Shown here one piece after another: positions 1 through 12,034 of a DNA stretch of 64,000 nt. Every line of letters starts with the position of its first letter. Position 1 is the first letter of the stretch. Made by a program: the position numbers and the translations under genes. The stretch covers positions 248,001-312,000 of the forward strand of contig QEYB01000526.1 in assembly GCA_017562135.1 (NCBI GenBank), written 5' to 3'. The DNA comes from Dipylidium caninum. Lineage: Eukaryota; Platyhelminthes; Cestoda; Cyclophyllidea; Dipylidiidae. The notes below the pieces were generated by a model. It had not been told where the DNA came from. It ran no database searches and saw only the letters and a list, made by a program, of their open reading frames with translations.

Positions 1-2
1 TC

Positions 3-1048
3 AGCGAGATCGCCGAGGCGACCGCGGCCATCCTCAATCCCACCGTAAGGCGTGCGAGACCACAAATTCTTCCTTTCCTCGAGGCCTTCTGTTTTACTCC
101 TGTTTTGTTTTTTTGTTTTTCTCTCTCTCTCTTCACAGGCTATTAAAGTGATAAATGACCACCAGAATGCGATCGAGTACATCTACATCTCGGACCAGTA
201 CTCGGGCCCAAAGGCCTCCACGGAGTGAGTGAACATTTCGGTTGTTTTGGTGGCACGAGGCCTCCCGGCCGCTGATTCCCCCTTAGTGTTTCCCCTCGCG
301 AGGCGAACACCGAAATGCCCGACTGACTGTTTTTCCTCTTGCCGTTTAGAGATCTCAAGCCGCCCAAAGTGGAGGAGGTTCAAAAAGTCCTCATTTTTTC
401 CTTTCTCTGTAAGAAAAACAGTAGATTGCACCAAATCCTCCTCCCCTCCCCCTCCCCCCCTTTTCGTCTCCCTCCTCACCTTTCGTGTTGTGCTGATTAA
501 TTGCAGTGGACGAAAAGGACGTGGAAGGTCTTAGGCCCCTCTTCAATTTCATCTTCTACTTGGTCGAAAAGACTCGCAAATTACGGCTTGGAAAGGAGGT
601 TAGTTTGGTCTCCTCGTCCTGTCTTTTGCCTAAATTCCCACAAGTGGTCAAAATTTTGGGGACTTTGTTGTTGTTATCAGGCAAAAGCGAAGTCGGACCG
701 AGCCCGAGCCAAGGTCAGTGAGACCCGCCTCAAGTCGGTTCAGGCGGCGCGTCAGGAGGCGGCGCAGAACCGTCGTGACGAGCAACGGCGGGCTGTGAAG
801 GAGCGCATATTGACGGAAGAGGATCCGGAGAAGGCTCGACGCCTTGAGGTGAGCGCTCCTCGTCGACCAAATGCACTTGATTCTCAAGCCGCTTAAATAA
901 CGTTCAGTAGTATGTGCAAACCGGTTTTTTTATCTCAATTTTCGGCTTACTTGATGTGTTTTTCTCCTTGACGTAGGAAAAGGAGCAGAAACGCGAGAAT
1001 AGGAAGCGCCAACAGCGAATCAAGATGGTGAAGATGAAGGGGATGTGA
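3..1048 (+). CDS. CCDC47: CCDC47 orthologue, C-terminal part (partial at 5' end)
   Basis: Six exons join in phase: 3-44, 139-224, 350-408, 507-598, 681-848 and 977-1048 (TGA), giving about 172 C-terminal residues; the gene continues upstream of the window. CCDC47 is an ER membrane, calcium-binding protein. In mammals it is part of the PAT complex, which chaperones membrane proteins at the Sec61 translocon. Recognition rests on the AIEYIYISDQYSGPK segment, then an LFNFIFYLVEKTRKLRL stretch, and the highly charged tail RQEAAQNRRDEQRRA...ILTEEDPEKARRLE followed by a KMVKMKGM-like end, all matching the family in order. The tail should be cytosolic and coiled-coil or ribosome-facing (family knowledge). 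Introns are short, 75-130 nt, unlike the long introns later in the window. No broken residue or frame is seen. Confidence 0.93.
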
Positions 1049-3040
1049 TTAGATCGTGAGACTTAGACCCTCTCTTGGCCTCGAGGCGATTCGCTCTCCC
1101 CCCCCCCTCCCGGCTGCCCCCCCCTTAGTCCTGTCCTTCTTCCCCCACGCTGTGTACAAAGGACTTGGCGAAGTAAATGCCCGTAGGTGTTTGTGTTGGT
1201 GAAACCACTTGATTAAAAACTCGGTCGTTGTGAGAAGCGGATTTGGATGAGTGGCTCAAACCACTCCGCGGTGCCCCGGAGCCGCGGCACTTGACGAGTC
1301 GACCCGATCGCCGCGCGAGTCGTTCACCGCCTCCCCTCAATGCGCTGGGCGCGTGTCGAGTCCGTCTGACACGAGGGAGGGGCAGGCGAAACGATGCTTT
1401 TACCCTCAGAGGTTCCCCGCCCTTTCCCCTCTCCCACCAACGCAGTTGGAAGCGTCGCTTAGTACTCGGGTCCGCCTCCCCGCCCGTTTCTCTTCTCGTC
1501 CACTTCCCCTTTTTTGCGACAATCGCTCATCGCCGGCTTTCTAGCCATTCCCTCCGCTCTCCGCCGTGCATCGACCTCGAGTCTCGGCTTCCGCGGGTCT
1601 TTTTGTCTCCGTTTATCACTTCATCGTAGCTTAAATCCGTACTTTCGGGCGTCCACTTCTCCCCGCACCCGCCAGTTTTCACTCCGCCTTTCGCGTGGAC
1701 TCCTTCGACCGTGGTGGCGACTGCCGGTCTTCAAGTATCTTGACCTTTACACCGCAGATCCTCCACCTCGTCGCCGCCATTCACCGCTTCCGTCCTCGTC
1801 CGCCTGTTGGGAGTGGTGAGTGCGCCAAGTCCGCTTTGTCCCCTCTTCGCGCACAGCATCTGTCGCCTGAGCCGTTTCCCTCCCCCTGTCAACCATCCCC
1901 CCCCCCCCCTCCAGCCAACGTTGTCGCAATGGCCGCGTCACTCGGCCACTCGTGCGGACGATTACGGAGCAGGACGACGCCCGATGAGGGGGGAATCAGC
2001 CCTCCGATTCGCTCGCGTGTGTGTGTACCGACGGAGGCGGTGTCCGATGCTGGCGTGTTTGTCCGCTGACTAAGACCCGCCGTTTGACGTCGCTCGCAGG
2101 CAGTCCGGCCGCAGCTGTGAAGGCGGCTTCAACTGGCGGGTCGGTGGAGCCTCCCCAGTCGGTGAAAAGTCCGTATAACCTCCGCAAAATTGCCTTTCTC
2201 GGGGGAATAGGCTTGGCATTTGGGGTTTTGACCTCGGGACTGGGGGATTTGGAGTTGCGGGAGGATGCATTTTGAATCCGCCGAGGATTGAAGGCTCGAG
2301 CCCGCTTTTTCCCAGCTGACACGGGTAAGTAAACGCCTCAAATCGGCCTTTCCCCCCCCCCCCCGTGGACACTGTTGACAGGTGTCACGTGAATGACAAC
2401 GCGGGTGGCTGCATCTCCCCGCCACCGTTTGCCGGAATGGATGCGTTCCTCCCGACAAAATTAGTCCAACTCTTGTCTCCTGCGTGAGGGCCGCGTGGTC
2501 ATCCTCGTCTGGGCCGGTTTGGACGTTCAAAAGCCGTCCGAACGACATTTAGACCCTCGCGATTGAAGGTAAAAGTATGCTCGGCTTGAGTGTCATTCGC
2601 TGTCGTCATGCTGCCGCCTGCGAGAGTCCGGAGACGACGGCGTTGGCCTCTCAGGCCTCATCGCGGACGTGGAGAGACGCGTTGGCCTCCCGAGGGGCGA
2701 CGACGAGGTCCCCGGTCTGTCTGCCCGTCGAACCAGTCGCACGGTCCGTTCGCCACGAGGACTTCTGAGAGTGTCGACGACGAGAAGACGCTTTCATGTC
2801 TGGCCGAGTTTGTCCGCCGCCTTGCAGTCCGACAGACAGCGGACTCGCCTCTCCGCCACCTTCCATGGCCTCGGACAGGCTGGAACAGACTCGACGACGC
2901 GACAATTGCGTTCCATGTCCATGCGTCTGTCCGCCAATTGACTCGGCTTTGCTCAACCTTCATGTGGCTGCGTTTGCGTGACCTTGAGACTTTATCGACC
3001 GCGACGTCAAATCAAACGTGGGCCGAAGACGACAGTTCTG
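1049..3040 (+). other. GC-rich interval, no firmly supported coding exon
   Basis: This holds the CCDC47 3' UTR and a GC-rich stretch with many overlapping open frames that resemble no protein I know. Two pieces could be 5' exons of the next gene. One is an ATG at 1929 opening a 46-codon frame. The other is an exon-like block after the acceptor ctcgcag near 2100, ending in a TGA at 2274. A strong acceptor (tttttcccag) followed nine bases later by a strong donor (gtaagt) near 2320-2332 looks like a microexon or decoy. None can be joined in frame with the membrane-protein exon at 3041, so they may be untranslated leader exons. Confidence 0.3.
1212..1217 (+). terminator. Poly(A) signal ATTAAA for CCDC47
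   Basis: An ATTAAA hexamer lies 164 nt after the CCDC47 stop codon, in a stretch without any other supported exon. It is the common variant signal and the best candidate for the 3' end of this transcript. Confidence 0.45.
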
Positions 3041-3394
3041 ATGGCGGCTGCTGCCTACGTCGCCTGCCTCGTCCTCCTCCTCGTCTACATCGTCCTGCTG
3101 GCCGTGGTCCAACGGCTTGGCCTCAACGCCCGGGTCTGGTGTCTTTTCTGGTCCCTCACCGAGGCCCTCACCGTGTCCAAGATCTGTCTGTGCGTCTGTC
3201 AGTCCTTTGACCGTCATTATTAGCGCTTTGATTAACTTTTTGTTTTGATTTTCCCCAGTGGGAGATGGGAGGGCGGTGGAGGTGGCCCCGAACCCCTGAA
3301 ACGCGATGTGGACGGACAGGATGGAGACTCTGCACTTCCTCCCTACCTAACGGTGACTTCGTCGGGGGCGAATGCCTTCGGTGGGTCGCCTTAA
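3041..3394 (+). CDS. Putative small single-pass membrane protein, two exons
   Basis: I do not recognise the family. An ATG at 3041 opens a frame with a hydrophobic segment, AYVACLVLLLVYIVLLAVV (about residues 5-24). It is followed by a basic residue and a second moderately hydrophobic stretch ending ALTVSKIC. A donor (gtgcgt) at 3190 and an acceptor (ttccccag) ending at 3258 join exon 3041-3189 to 3259-3394 in phase. The total is about 94 residues with a glycine-rich, acidic tail ending NAFGGSP. A canonical AATAAA lies 112 nt after the stop. Support is the single clear TM segment, phase agreement and the poly(A) signal; there is no homology I can name. The frame may extend upstream to 2978 without changing the TM segment. 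Could be a chance ORF in GC-rich DNA. Confidence 0.42.
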
Positions 3395-4976
3395 TGAAGG
3401 CGAGGATTGCATTCCGTGTTGGAACTCCGATTTTCTCCAGCCTTGAGGACACATTTTACACTTTTAATTAATATTAAAAAAATGCACACGTACACAGACA
3501 CACGAAATAAAAGGATTTTTGAAAAAAATGGGAAGCTCTTGAAGTTCACAGTAGAAACGGGAAGGGGGAGACGGGAGGAGATGTCCGCGAGGCGGAGGTC
3601 GTCTCGAGACGCGTGGGACGTCGAGGTGAATGTCCGGAGGCGTGTGCGGACGCGTGGAACTCGTTGGTCGTCGCTCGAGACGCCTCAACGGTGAAATCAT
3701 TCACTGCCGGGGCGGCACTCGTCTCGGGGAAGTGGACGACTCGATGACGGGCATGAGGAGACATGGAAAAAGGGCGCGCGGGTTGTCGTAAATCAGCGGC
3801 TCTCAACGCGGGAAAGGGGCTACTTCGACCCCCTCCCCTTTCTACCCAATCAGCGTTGATTATCTACGCCAATTTAAAATTCTGAGTCCCCAAAAGGGAG
3901 GAGGCAATATCTTCGAACTGCAGAAATATCCTAAGTGTTTGAATCAGATTTTGGAAGGGAAACTGCGGTCTCAGAAATGCTAATAGCAGCATTAGCTGGC
4001 GTTTGTATAGTGCGAGGGTCCCGCCGCATTCTCATTGGTTGTCTCAAGGTCGACAATTTTTGATTCGCTGAAATCTGTCTTTTTACGATTCCAGAATTCT
4101 GGTGGATTGGATTCTGCATCGGTCCTTATGCTTAGGCGTAGAAAGTTTCCACCACTCGGAAAGGGATGGGGAGATCCTAATTGGGAATTGCTTTTATCCC
4201 TCGTATTTAGGATGCTCTGAAACGTGGCCTCTGCTTGCCCACTAATTCCCAGCTCTAGTTAACGCGAAAAGACGAAAGAAAAAATATAAAAAAACGATGA
4301 AGAGACCTCAAAGGCTGCAGCCCGAATAGTACTTCCATTCGGCCGCCACTCGTCATGGGGAATGACAGTGTTGATGAAATGTATTTTTGAGCGTTGGATT
4401 AAAACAACAATTCACCAGGTTTCCTCCCAGTCACGCAAAGACGCTGCTTTCTTTGTTAGATTAACTTCAATCTTTACACCTGCACTGCAGGTCACCACGC
4501 TGTAGTCGTTGTCAACCTCACCGCCTCTCAGTGAGGGCTTTAGCTTCAGGCCGGTGGCAGTGTAGAACTAAAATGATGTGAGTACGCGGGTTGCAGAATT
4601 GGTGTCACACCACCGTTGTTGAAGGGCACCGAGGTGTCAGGAGTAACCCCCTGCCTGCCTTTTAAAGGGCGATAGCCATCCATCGCAGACTGTGCCATAA
4701 CATAGCACAGCTTAGTGCTCGAAGATGTTGCACCGTTTTGGCGCGAGGAGTGGAAATGAAAGACAAGGGAAGGTGGAACGTGCGACTGATAGGCAAGTTA
4801 ACACCGTCGTCTCGCATACCAGCAACACCACAATGAAGAGGACGGCATAAAGAGCGCGGATAGGGACGTTGGAGGACGAAGCGCAAGTGTCCGCCGAGTG
4901 AACGATCCAAAACAGCGATTCGACGCAAAGGAATGCGAAAAGATTGCGCTTCCAACTAAAAGGAATTGTCGAAGTC
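3395..4976. other. Intergenic, no gene seen
   Basis: About 1.6 kb with only short open frames of unremarkable composition on both strands. I found no exon with recognisable protein sequence and no repeat shared with the rest of the window before the inverted-repeat arm begins. Confidence 0.5.
3506..3511 (+). terminator. Poly(A) signal AATAAA
   Basis: A canonical hexamer just downstream of the putative small membrane protein stop codon at 3394. The local sequence turns A/T-rich here, as expected of a 3' end. Confidence 0.45.
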
Positions 4977-5998
4977 CGAAGGCATCGAGCAGCCTTCACA
5001 CAGTCGGAACCAAGTCGACCAGGAAGCCGCCAGATCAGAGCCTACACGGCACCGCGGCTGTCTCCGTGAGCTTTCGCATGACTCGGTTGACAGCGACGAG
5101 GAAAACAGGACACCTCGGTCCCATCGCACGGAGGAGCTGCCTGAAAGTCGAGTCCGCGTGGCCGAGGACGAGTGAGGCCTTTCTGGCACCTTGTGGGTGG
5201 AAAAGAAGTTGAGCTCCGCGGAAGGAGCAGTGAAAAGGGCGAGTGCCCAAGTGCAGAACGACACTCCACGGGAGACCGTTCCACCCAAGCCCGCTGGACA
5301 GGGGACTGTTGTGAGGATCGTGGTGACTGAGCCGTGGTTTGGTGGCAATTCCAGCCCCATGAGCAGGTTGCGCGCGCCACCAATGCCACGGCGACGGACT
5401 CGTCCCTCCGCTCCCAAGTGCACCGCCGCGGCACGAGCTCCCGTCGCGTGAACACACACCACGCAGACGTGGATCTCGCCTGGTGGCCGGCGACCCGATC
5501 GGCTGACTGGCGCAGGCCACAGCTCCGAGAGTCGAGGCGCGAGAGCACAGGGACGACGGGAGCTGCGGTCAGAGGGACGCGCCAAAATGGCACAGAGGCG
5601 CAGTCGCAGTGGGTGTTACTCCACCATCGTCCACTCGCCTTCTCCGCACCTTCCATCACTCGAGCGTCTGTGCCACGTCTCTCTCGGCACCAACTGAGTG
5701 CCAGGAAGGAGACACACTCACGACGGAGGCTGCGACGCCTTCGCCGTGCTCCTCCTCCTCCTCCTCCTCCTCCTCCCCTTTCATGAGTGCCAACCCCTTC
5801 GGAGGCGACTGCCACGTGTGCAACATGAGGTCGTCTGTTGTGTAGCACCGAGGGCACAATGCAACAGCCCGATGGGGACTGTGTCTTCACTGTCTCCCGC
5901 ATCTTTCGCATCGTCGTCTCTTGTACACCGATGCGTCCTGACGACATATGGCACTCGCGAGGGAACCTTCGTCGCCGCCTTAAGGGCCATTACGGCGA
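4977..5998 (-). repeat. Left arm of a large inverted repeat (about 1 kb)
   Basis: The reverse complement of this block matches 12035-13008 almost base for base over its core (about 5020-5870) and more loosely towards the loop side (about 5870-5998). It differs from the right arm by a longer CTC trinucleotide run (5752-5776), a one-base indel near 5390 and about 30 extra bases near 4990-5020. It is GC-rich with long open frames in several registers, up to 301 codons on the - strand, none like a known protein. The one-base indel shifts the reading frame between arms, so no long frame is shared intact. It is more likely a non-coding or decayed repeat than a gene. I found no terminal inverted repeats or target-site duplication that would mark a named transposon. 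Confidence 0.88.
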
Positions 5999-6647
5999 TG
6001 ACTAAAGATTTTGTTTGTAATTACCTGTAGTTGGGCCTACTGTTACGTGTAATGGAAGACTCGATTATGCTTGTTTATCTATCAACTTGGGTCCTTATAT
6101 TAAGTCGGATCTAAAAATAAATCGGTTTATGGATCTGATATATTCGGATTGAGGAAGCTTTTTAAATTGCTCGGCCCATTGTTGCTGTATTATCTTCACA
6201 TGTATTGCTCGCTAATGTGATAGTAAACGCAACAAAAGTTGCTGCTGACTCTATAAGCAATTACATTAAGTGCAAACACAAGCTCCACGCCTTTTGGCAA
6301 TTGATTCGTATTTCATTACATAGTAATTTTTTGCACGTCATTTTCTTCTTTTACTGCACCATTTAAAATGGTTTAACAACCTTAAGCACTAAAAACGCCT
6401 GCTTAGTTATTCGATTGGTCTGAGTGGTTTCTGGTGCCGCCTTTACGGCGTGTCGCGCTTGCGTGTCCAGATACGAGGCCCCAGCTGGTTCCACGCCCCT
6501 AGATTTCACAAGCTTTAGTGTCTTTATGTGCATTTGCGTCATTTTAAGTTATTTCTTATATGTTATATACGAAATATATGTACAAACCTATCTTTTAAGA
6601 AATGGGCGATATTTACTAAGTTGTGGTTTTTGATTTTTAGACTCGTC

Positions 6648-9600
6648 ATGCAGGACGTAAATCCCCTATTTGACCAGGTCAAATTAACTTATAACCGCAT
6701 GCTCTCCAACGGAGATCCTCGAGTATCGGATTGGGCTATGATGGCAAGTCCTATGCCGACTTTTGGGATTGTTGGTGTCTATCTGCTAGCAATTTGGTTC
6801 GGAAAGAAAGTGATGGCCCAACGTCCGTCCGGCTTCGAGATCCGTAATATTATGGTTTTTTACAACACCTGCATGGTACTACTTTCCCTCTGGCTGGTGT
6901 ATGAATTCAGCGTGGCCGGATGGATTTTTGGCAGTTATACTCTGGGCTGTCAACCCGTAGACCCGTCTATGCACCCTCAGGCCTTGAGAATGGCTCGAGC
7001 GTGTTGGGTTTTCTACATCAGCAAACTAATTGAGCTTGCTGACACCATTTTCTTCGTCCTTCGCCGTAAATTCCAACTTATCACTTTCCTTCACGTATTC
7101 CATCATGCGGTTATGGCAGCTTCTTGGTGGTTTGGCGTAAAATTTGTTCCTGGTATGTAGTTATTATGAAGTGTTTAATTGTTCGCAATAGAAGTAAGAC
7201 AACATGTTCGTGTTTTTAGGTGGTTTTAGCACGTTTCACGCCCTCATCAACAGCTTTATTCATGTGTGGATGTACACTTATTATGCTCTTGCTGCTGCCG
7301 GCCCGCAATTTCATCCATATCTGTGGTGGAAAAAGTGAGCTTCACATATATTTTTTTCGAATTTAAGTAATTGAGCTAAAGTGAAAGAGCCTGGTAGTAT
7401 TTTATCCTCGTTACATAAAAATGAATTGTCAACTGTGGAAACTTTTTCTCATGGCTCTTTGGAAATCTTCCTCCTAATATATTTATATTCTAACTTTATT
7501 CCTCTCCTGACGATGTGTATGTACGTATATTAAATGTGCTTAGTCTTTGTCATTCTTCCTGACATCTCCTCCGAAAATCCTAATGAGAACTCGGTGTTTT
7601 GTCTAGACGTTACATTCCATTCAGTTTTTACGAAGGATGATTTTATTATGGATTATCGCCGTAATTTCTTATTATACTTGTACAATTTATTGTCTTGAAT
7701 GCGGTATTAGAATGGCGAATTTAACTACTATCGTCTATGGGCTGATGGATTTGTTGCACTTGAAGTGAGAATTTCTTTTTCTGTTGATGACTTGGTTTCA
7801 TTCAAGGGGACGACAAATCTTGTCCTCCCTCTCCTTTTCTTTGTTTCTAATCGCCATCTTTTGTGTTAACTAATATGGTGGGTTATTGGCCAAAAATGCC
7901 CTTTCTCTGTCTGAGAAGGTGAAATAATGAAATATTTTTTCTACAATTGCTTTTCTTCCTCAATTTTTTGAATAATCTCTTTTTTTCAACCTACTGTGAA
8001 CATCCTTTACCTCTACTATTCGAGTTTAATTATTAAACTAACTTTTCTCTTGTCTGGCATAAATCGCCACTCGGAGTAGCGCTTTCATTGCACTTGTGGC
8101 GTCTTTTAAAGGTCTAGACAAGTGTCCGCCCTTCCGATGACGCCAACGTTTATTTTGTGATGTGGACACGCGTCCTTTCTCCCGGACTCCGATTTACCCT
8201 CTATTTTACTCTATTAACTTTTTAACCTTCTAACTCGTTGAAAAATTGTTGAATTCTTTGTATTTAATGTGTCTCTGCTCTCTAGACGATGATGGAGGCA
8301 CGCAATTGGATAATTTAAGTGCTCAGTCGAGAGTTATTTGGGTAATTGTGTCAATGTTCGCTTTGGATGTATCGAGGTACTGAAAAAGTATGAAAGCTCA
8401 CTTAACTTAGTTGCGTTTAAGAGAGCAAACGTTTTAGGCTCACTTTAAATAATTTGTTATTTGCTATCAGTTTCCTCAAGCGATTGAGTGGTTAGTGAAT
8501 GCTTCACTAGGAGCGTCTTTTGGATTTGTTGGTTTCTCGACGAGCGAATGAATTCTCTCCGACTACAGGTTGGGCGATTGTCTAGATGTGAAAGGTCGTT
8601 GTCTAGTCAGTGCTATCGCCGGATCCACCGTGGTATTCACTCTTCGTTCACCATGTCTAGCGACATAATAAATGGCCTTTGGTGGATATCGACGACTAAT
8701 TCCATAACTGGCAGTCTTGCCAATCTCCTTGCTTGCGGACTAAACACTTGCTTTCAACTGCCTTTCTACCAGTGTGTGTGTGTATGTGTTTTTACTTGCT
8801 TGAATTTTCAACCGATTATTGTTTTGCTGTGAAGAAATTGGGTGTTTAATCGGCGACCTTTGAATCGGTTGTTGTAAATAAGGTTAAAGCAAGAGGTGTC
8901 ACACGATTTGCGTGTCACAAAGTGTTCTATTTGCCTCACACTGCTTTCACTCTCCACTCAGGTATATGACAACATCACAGATCCTCCAATTCATCATCGT
9001 GATTGCACACACCACTCAACTCTTCTTCTTCAAGGACTGCGACTACCCCATCATATTTGGCTGGTGGATCCTCCTCTACGCCTTCATCTTCCTCATTCTC
9101 TTCTCCCACTTCTACTACCAGGTGAGTGCCACTTTTTACCTCATTCGCCCTGAACAGTGGCAAATGGCCGCGCCAGTGTAAGTCTCGGAGACTCCGTTGC
9201 GTGACTCGGTTTTTTTGTGTGCTAAATGTCAACGGCGGGGGAGGGGGGCAATTAATCTGCCTTCCCGGGGGAGGCGAGACGGGACTAGATTAAGGCATTG
9301 TGGCGAGGGTGTAGATTCTCGCTCTTTCCCGCATTTCGGTCAAATGGACCCTCAAGAATGTTATCATTTTAGCGGTATTGGCGGCAAAGTGCCTTTTGTC
9401 CCATGTCTCATCGCAGAATTACACACTCTCATTGGCCGAGATCGCGTTGTAGGCTGGTCTAGCAGTCAGAAGCATGTGTTGACCGTTGAGATTTCCCATC
9501 ACATCGTGGTACTGTCACCTCTTGTCTACGCTCCTGCTGTCGTCTACCTGTTTGGCATCTATTGAATGACAAGGGGTACTCGGATGTTCTTATTTCTCAC

Positions 9601-10743
9601 ATTTACACAAATTGCGTATGAGAGTACTGGAGAACTTGCTCACGCCACTTACACCTTTCTCCGCTGGGTACGAGGGGCGCGGAGATGATGGAGTCTCACG
9701 CCGAGCAGAAGACGACATTCCCTTAAATTCTATTTCAGCGTCATTAAAATAAATGCTGACATTTATTTGCTTTCGAGCACATCTTAATTTTACACTGACA
9801 AGCCTTGTCTCGGGTGACACAGAGAGACGCCTCTCTCTCTCTCTGTGTGTGTCCTGTTTAAAGACTGCTTTTTCACCAGACTTCACTTCTCACCTCGGGT
9901 AGTTGGCCTTTTCCTTCCAAGGTGTCAAACGATAGTGAATGTGCTGAGGCACATTCACTACTCCAAGATTTGCCGATTGCCGGCATTCCAGTGTCCGTCG
10001 TGGGAGCGGGAGGCCTCATCATCCTCTGTCCCCGTTCACGGCTCCCACTGTGTCGGTGGAAATGCTCGTCAACGCCATTTAAACTCGACGTAGCAAGCAG
10101 TACTTTCCTCTACTCGTAGTCACTCGGCGGGGGTTACATTTCACGAACTCATGGCTGTTTTCTTGCATGTTCTCCTCGTGACCGCCACCCCAACAGCGAG
10201 GCTTATCGCCATGGATAGCATGTGCGCCACGTCGTGTTTCCAATTATTATCAAAATGACGAGTTGATGAGAACGCCGATGTGATCGTCTGTAGGTGGCCG
10301 ACATTTGTACTCTCAGCGACGTGTGCGAAGTAGATCGCACTTCCGACGCCGACGCTTGCCACGTCCACTTGATTAGGGATTTCGTGGGGGAGTTCGCCTG
10401 TATCCGGGCTATGGAACGCTTGTCTCACTCCAAAAGATGCGCCTGTTGCCATTCCTCCTCCCCTTCGAAGAAGCCGACATCGCGCCATGAACGTCTGGAT
10501 GCAGGCGTCTCGGTTTGAGTGATCAAACTGTCCAACGTCTGCTTTTCAACCACGCTGGAGAGAGGATCACCTGCCTTGAAAGAATTAACCACCCGATCGC
10601 TGACTCGTCTTCGTTTGCCTCATTTCCAGGCCTACATAAAAAAGTCGCGCAAGGCGGTGGTCTCAGCTAAACCGAGCTCTGGCGGAAAAGCCGACGCTAA
10701 CGACGGGGAAGAGGCTGAGGACAGCGCCAAGAAGACAAAGTGA
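6648..10743 (+). CDS. ELOVL: Very-long-chain fatty acid elongase (ELO family, ELOVL1/4/7-like)
   Basis: Four coding exons join in phase: 6648-7152, 7220-7334, 8962-9121 and 10630-10743, giving 297 residues, the usual ELO length. The enzyme condenses malonyl-CoA with a fatty acyl-CoA at the ER, the first and rate-limiting step of chain elongation. The ELO signature is intact: [16 protein letters not shown], then the histidine box LHVFHH, then [14 protein letters not shown] and YLWWKK. HVFHH rather than HVYHH points to the ELOVL1/4/7 side. Several hydrophobic segments fit a multi-pass ER protein. The C-terminus ends KKTK, a KKXX ER-retrieval signal. ATG 6648 is chosen because an acceptor (gatttttag) ends 7 nt before it, implying a 5' UTR exon further upstream, and because it starts the usual family N-terminus. 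The whole coding region lies in the loop of the inverted repeat. Confidence 0.95.
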
Positions 10744-12034
10744 TTGTTTTACCTGTGCGTGTGTGTGTGTGCGGGGATGCCTGACTGCTCTTCTCCCTCC
10801 TCCTCCTCCAGTGAAGCCCTAATGGTGGAGATAAAGTGCTTACTGATGAATGCTGCCCTTTTTTCTCCTCCAGCGTAAACTGCTGAGCCTCCTCTCCCGC
10901 GGGTGAGAGCGATTTACCCTCGGCGGAAATCATATGGGATGAGTTTTATTAATTGGTCTCGTCGCTTGCTTGTCCCCAAAGTCGAGCCAACCAAGGGTAA
11001 TTTCCTTATTATGCTGTGTGGAGCGCAAATCCGTTCCAGAGTGTAAAATGCGTTGTGTGCAATGCCGTTAATCTGAAATTGTTGCTTTGGGGAGAGCGTT
11101 TTTAGGCACCACAGAACCATCCTCCTCCTCCTCCTTCCATCCATAGGAGGAGGAGGAGGATATCACACGTCACACCCGGGGCCGGCTGTTTTGCCCACCC
11201 TTGTCGACCGACTCGACGCTGTGAAGTAGCGCACACATCTCGTCACACAGGGTGAGACATACAGTCGCGCCTCCCTCCGTCCGATGGCCATCACCTCCGC
11301 GTGGCGAGGGCTTCGTCAAGCGGGCCATTTAGTCCCCCACTGCCCTCTCCCCTTCCGCTACCTGTCAGTCCGCGGGGCCCACCGCCGCATCTATTGACGC
11401 AAGACGTTTTGTGGCTTTTTTCTGCAAAATACATGTACCCACGTATGTGAACAAGTGGCGGGTGTGAAGTGGGAGAAGGTGGTGAGGCGCCGACCAATCA
11501 CACTTTTCCGCCTGCCTTTTTGCCTGCTTTATCCCTTGGCGTGGGTTGATCTGCCGGGAGCCAGTCAATTGCTCTTATGCATGCCAAAACGTCAACTCCA
11601 CTTTATTTGTGCCTTGCGTTTGTGATCGCGCCCCTTCGTGGTTCACTTTATTGCGCTGTCAAAGGGGACCGTGTGAGTTGTGGAGGCCACTTTTCCGCCG
11701 CAAGTGCCTGCTTGCCGTGTGGGCGTCATTTCGTTTCTCGACTGAAGGGCAAGTGGGGACGCAAGTGCACTGACACTACAGAAGAAGGCGCATACGCAAG
11801 TTCCCACCCAACGATGGAGAAGTGGCAGGCTTGTCGAGACTATTCAATCAGTTAAGTAGAAACTTTCGCTCCTGCAGGTGTTAAGGTGCGTATGAAAGCG
11901 AGGACAATTACAAGGACGTGGATATGAGGAGAAACATTCTCATTCCGCTGGTCCGTGAAAAGTTAACCGCGGCGACGGGATCATGTGAGTCTTGGGACGA
12001 CCTAACCGGACCATCCTTCCGTCGTCAGGACTGC
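10744..12034. other. Elongase 3' flank and spacer, no gene seen
   Basis: It contains a GT-rich stretch near 10757 and GGA/TCC-rich simple sequence near 11118-11160. I see no AATAAA close to the elongase stop and no exon with recognisable protein sequence. A 92-codon open frame from 11577 has no family resemblance. Confidence 0.45.

Noticed and set aside
5042..5947. 301-codon - strand frame in the left repeat arm (and a 311-codon relative at 12165-13100) as a protein gene
   Set aside because: The translation is Arg/Ser/Gly-rich with no recognisable domain, several other registers are equally open, and indels between the two arms break the frames. This is typical of stop-poor GC-rich DNA.
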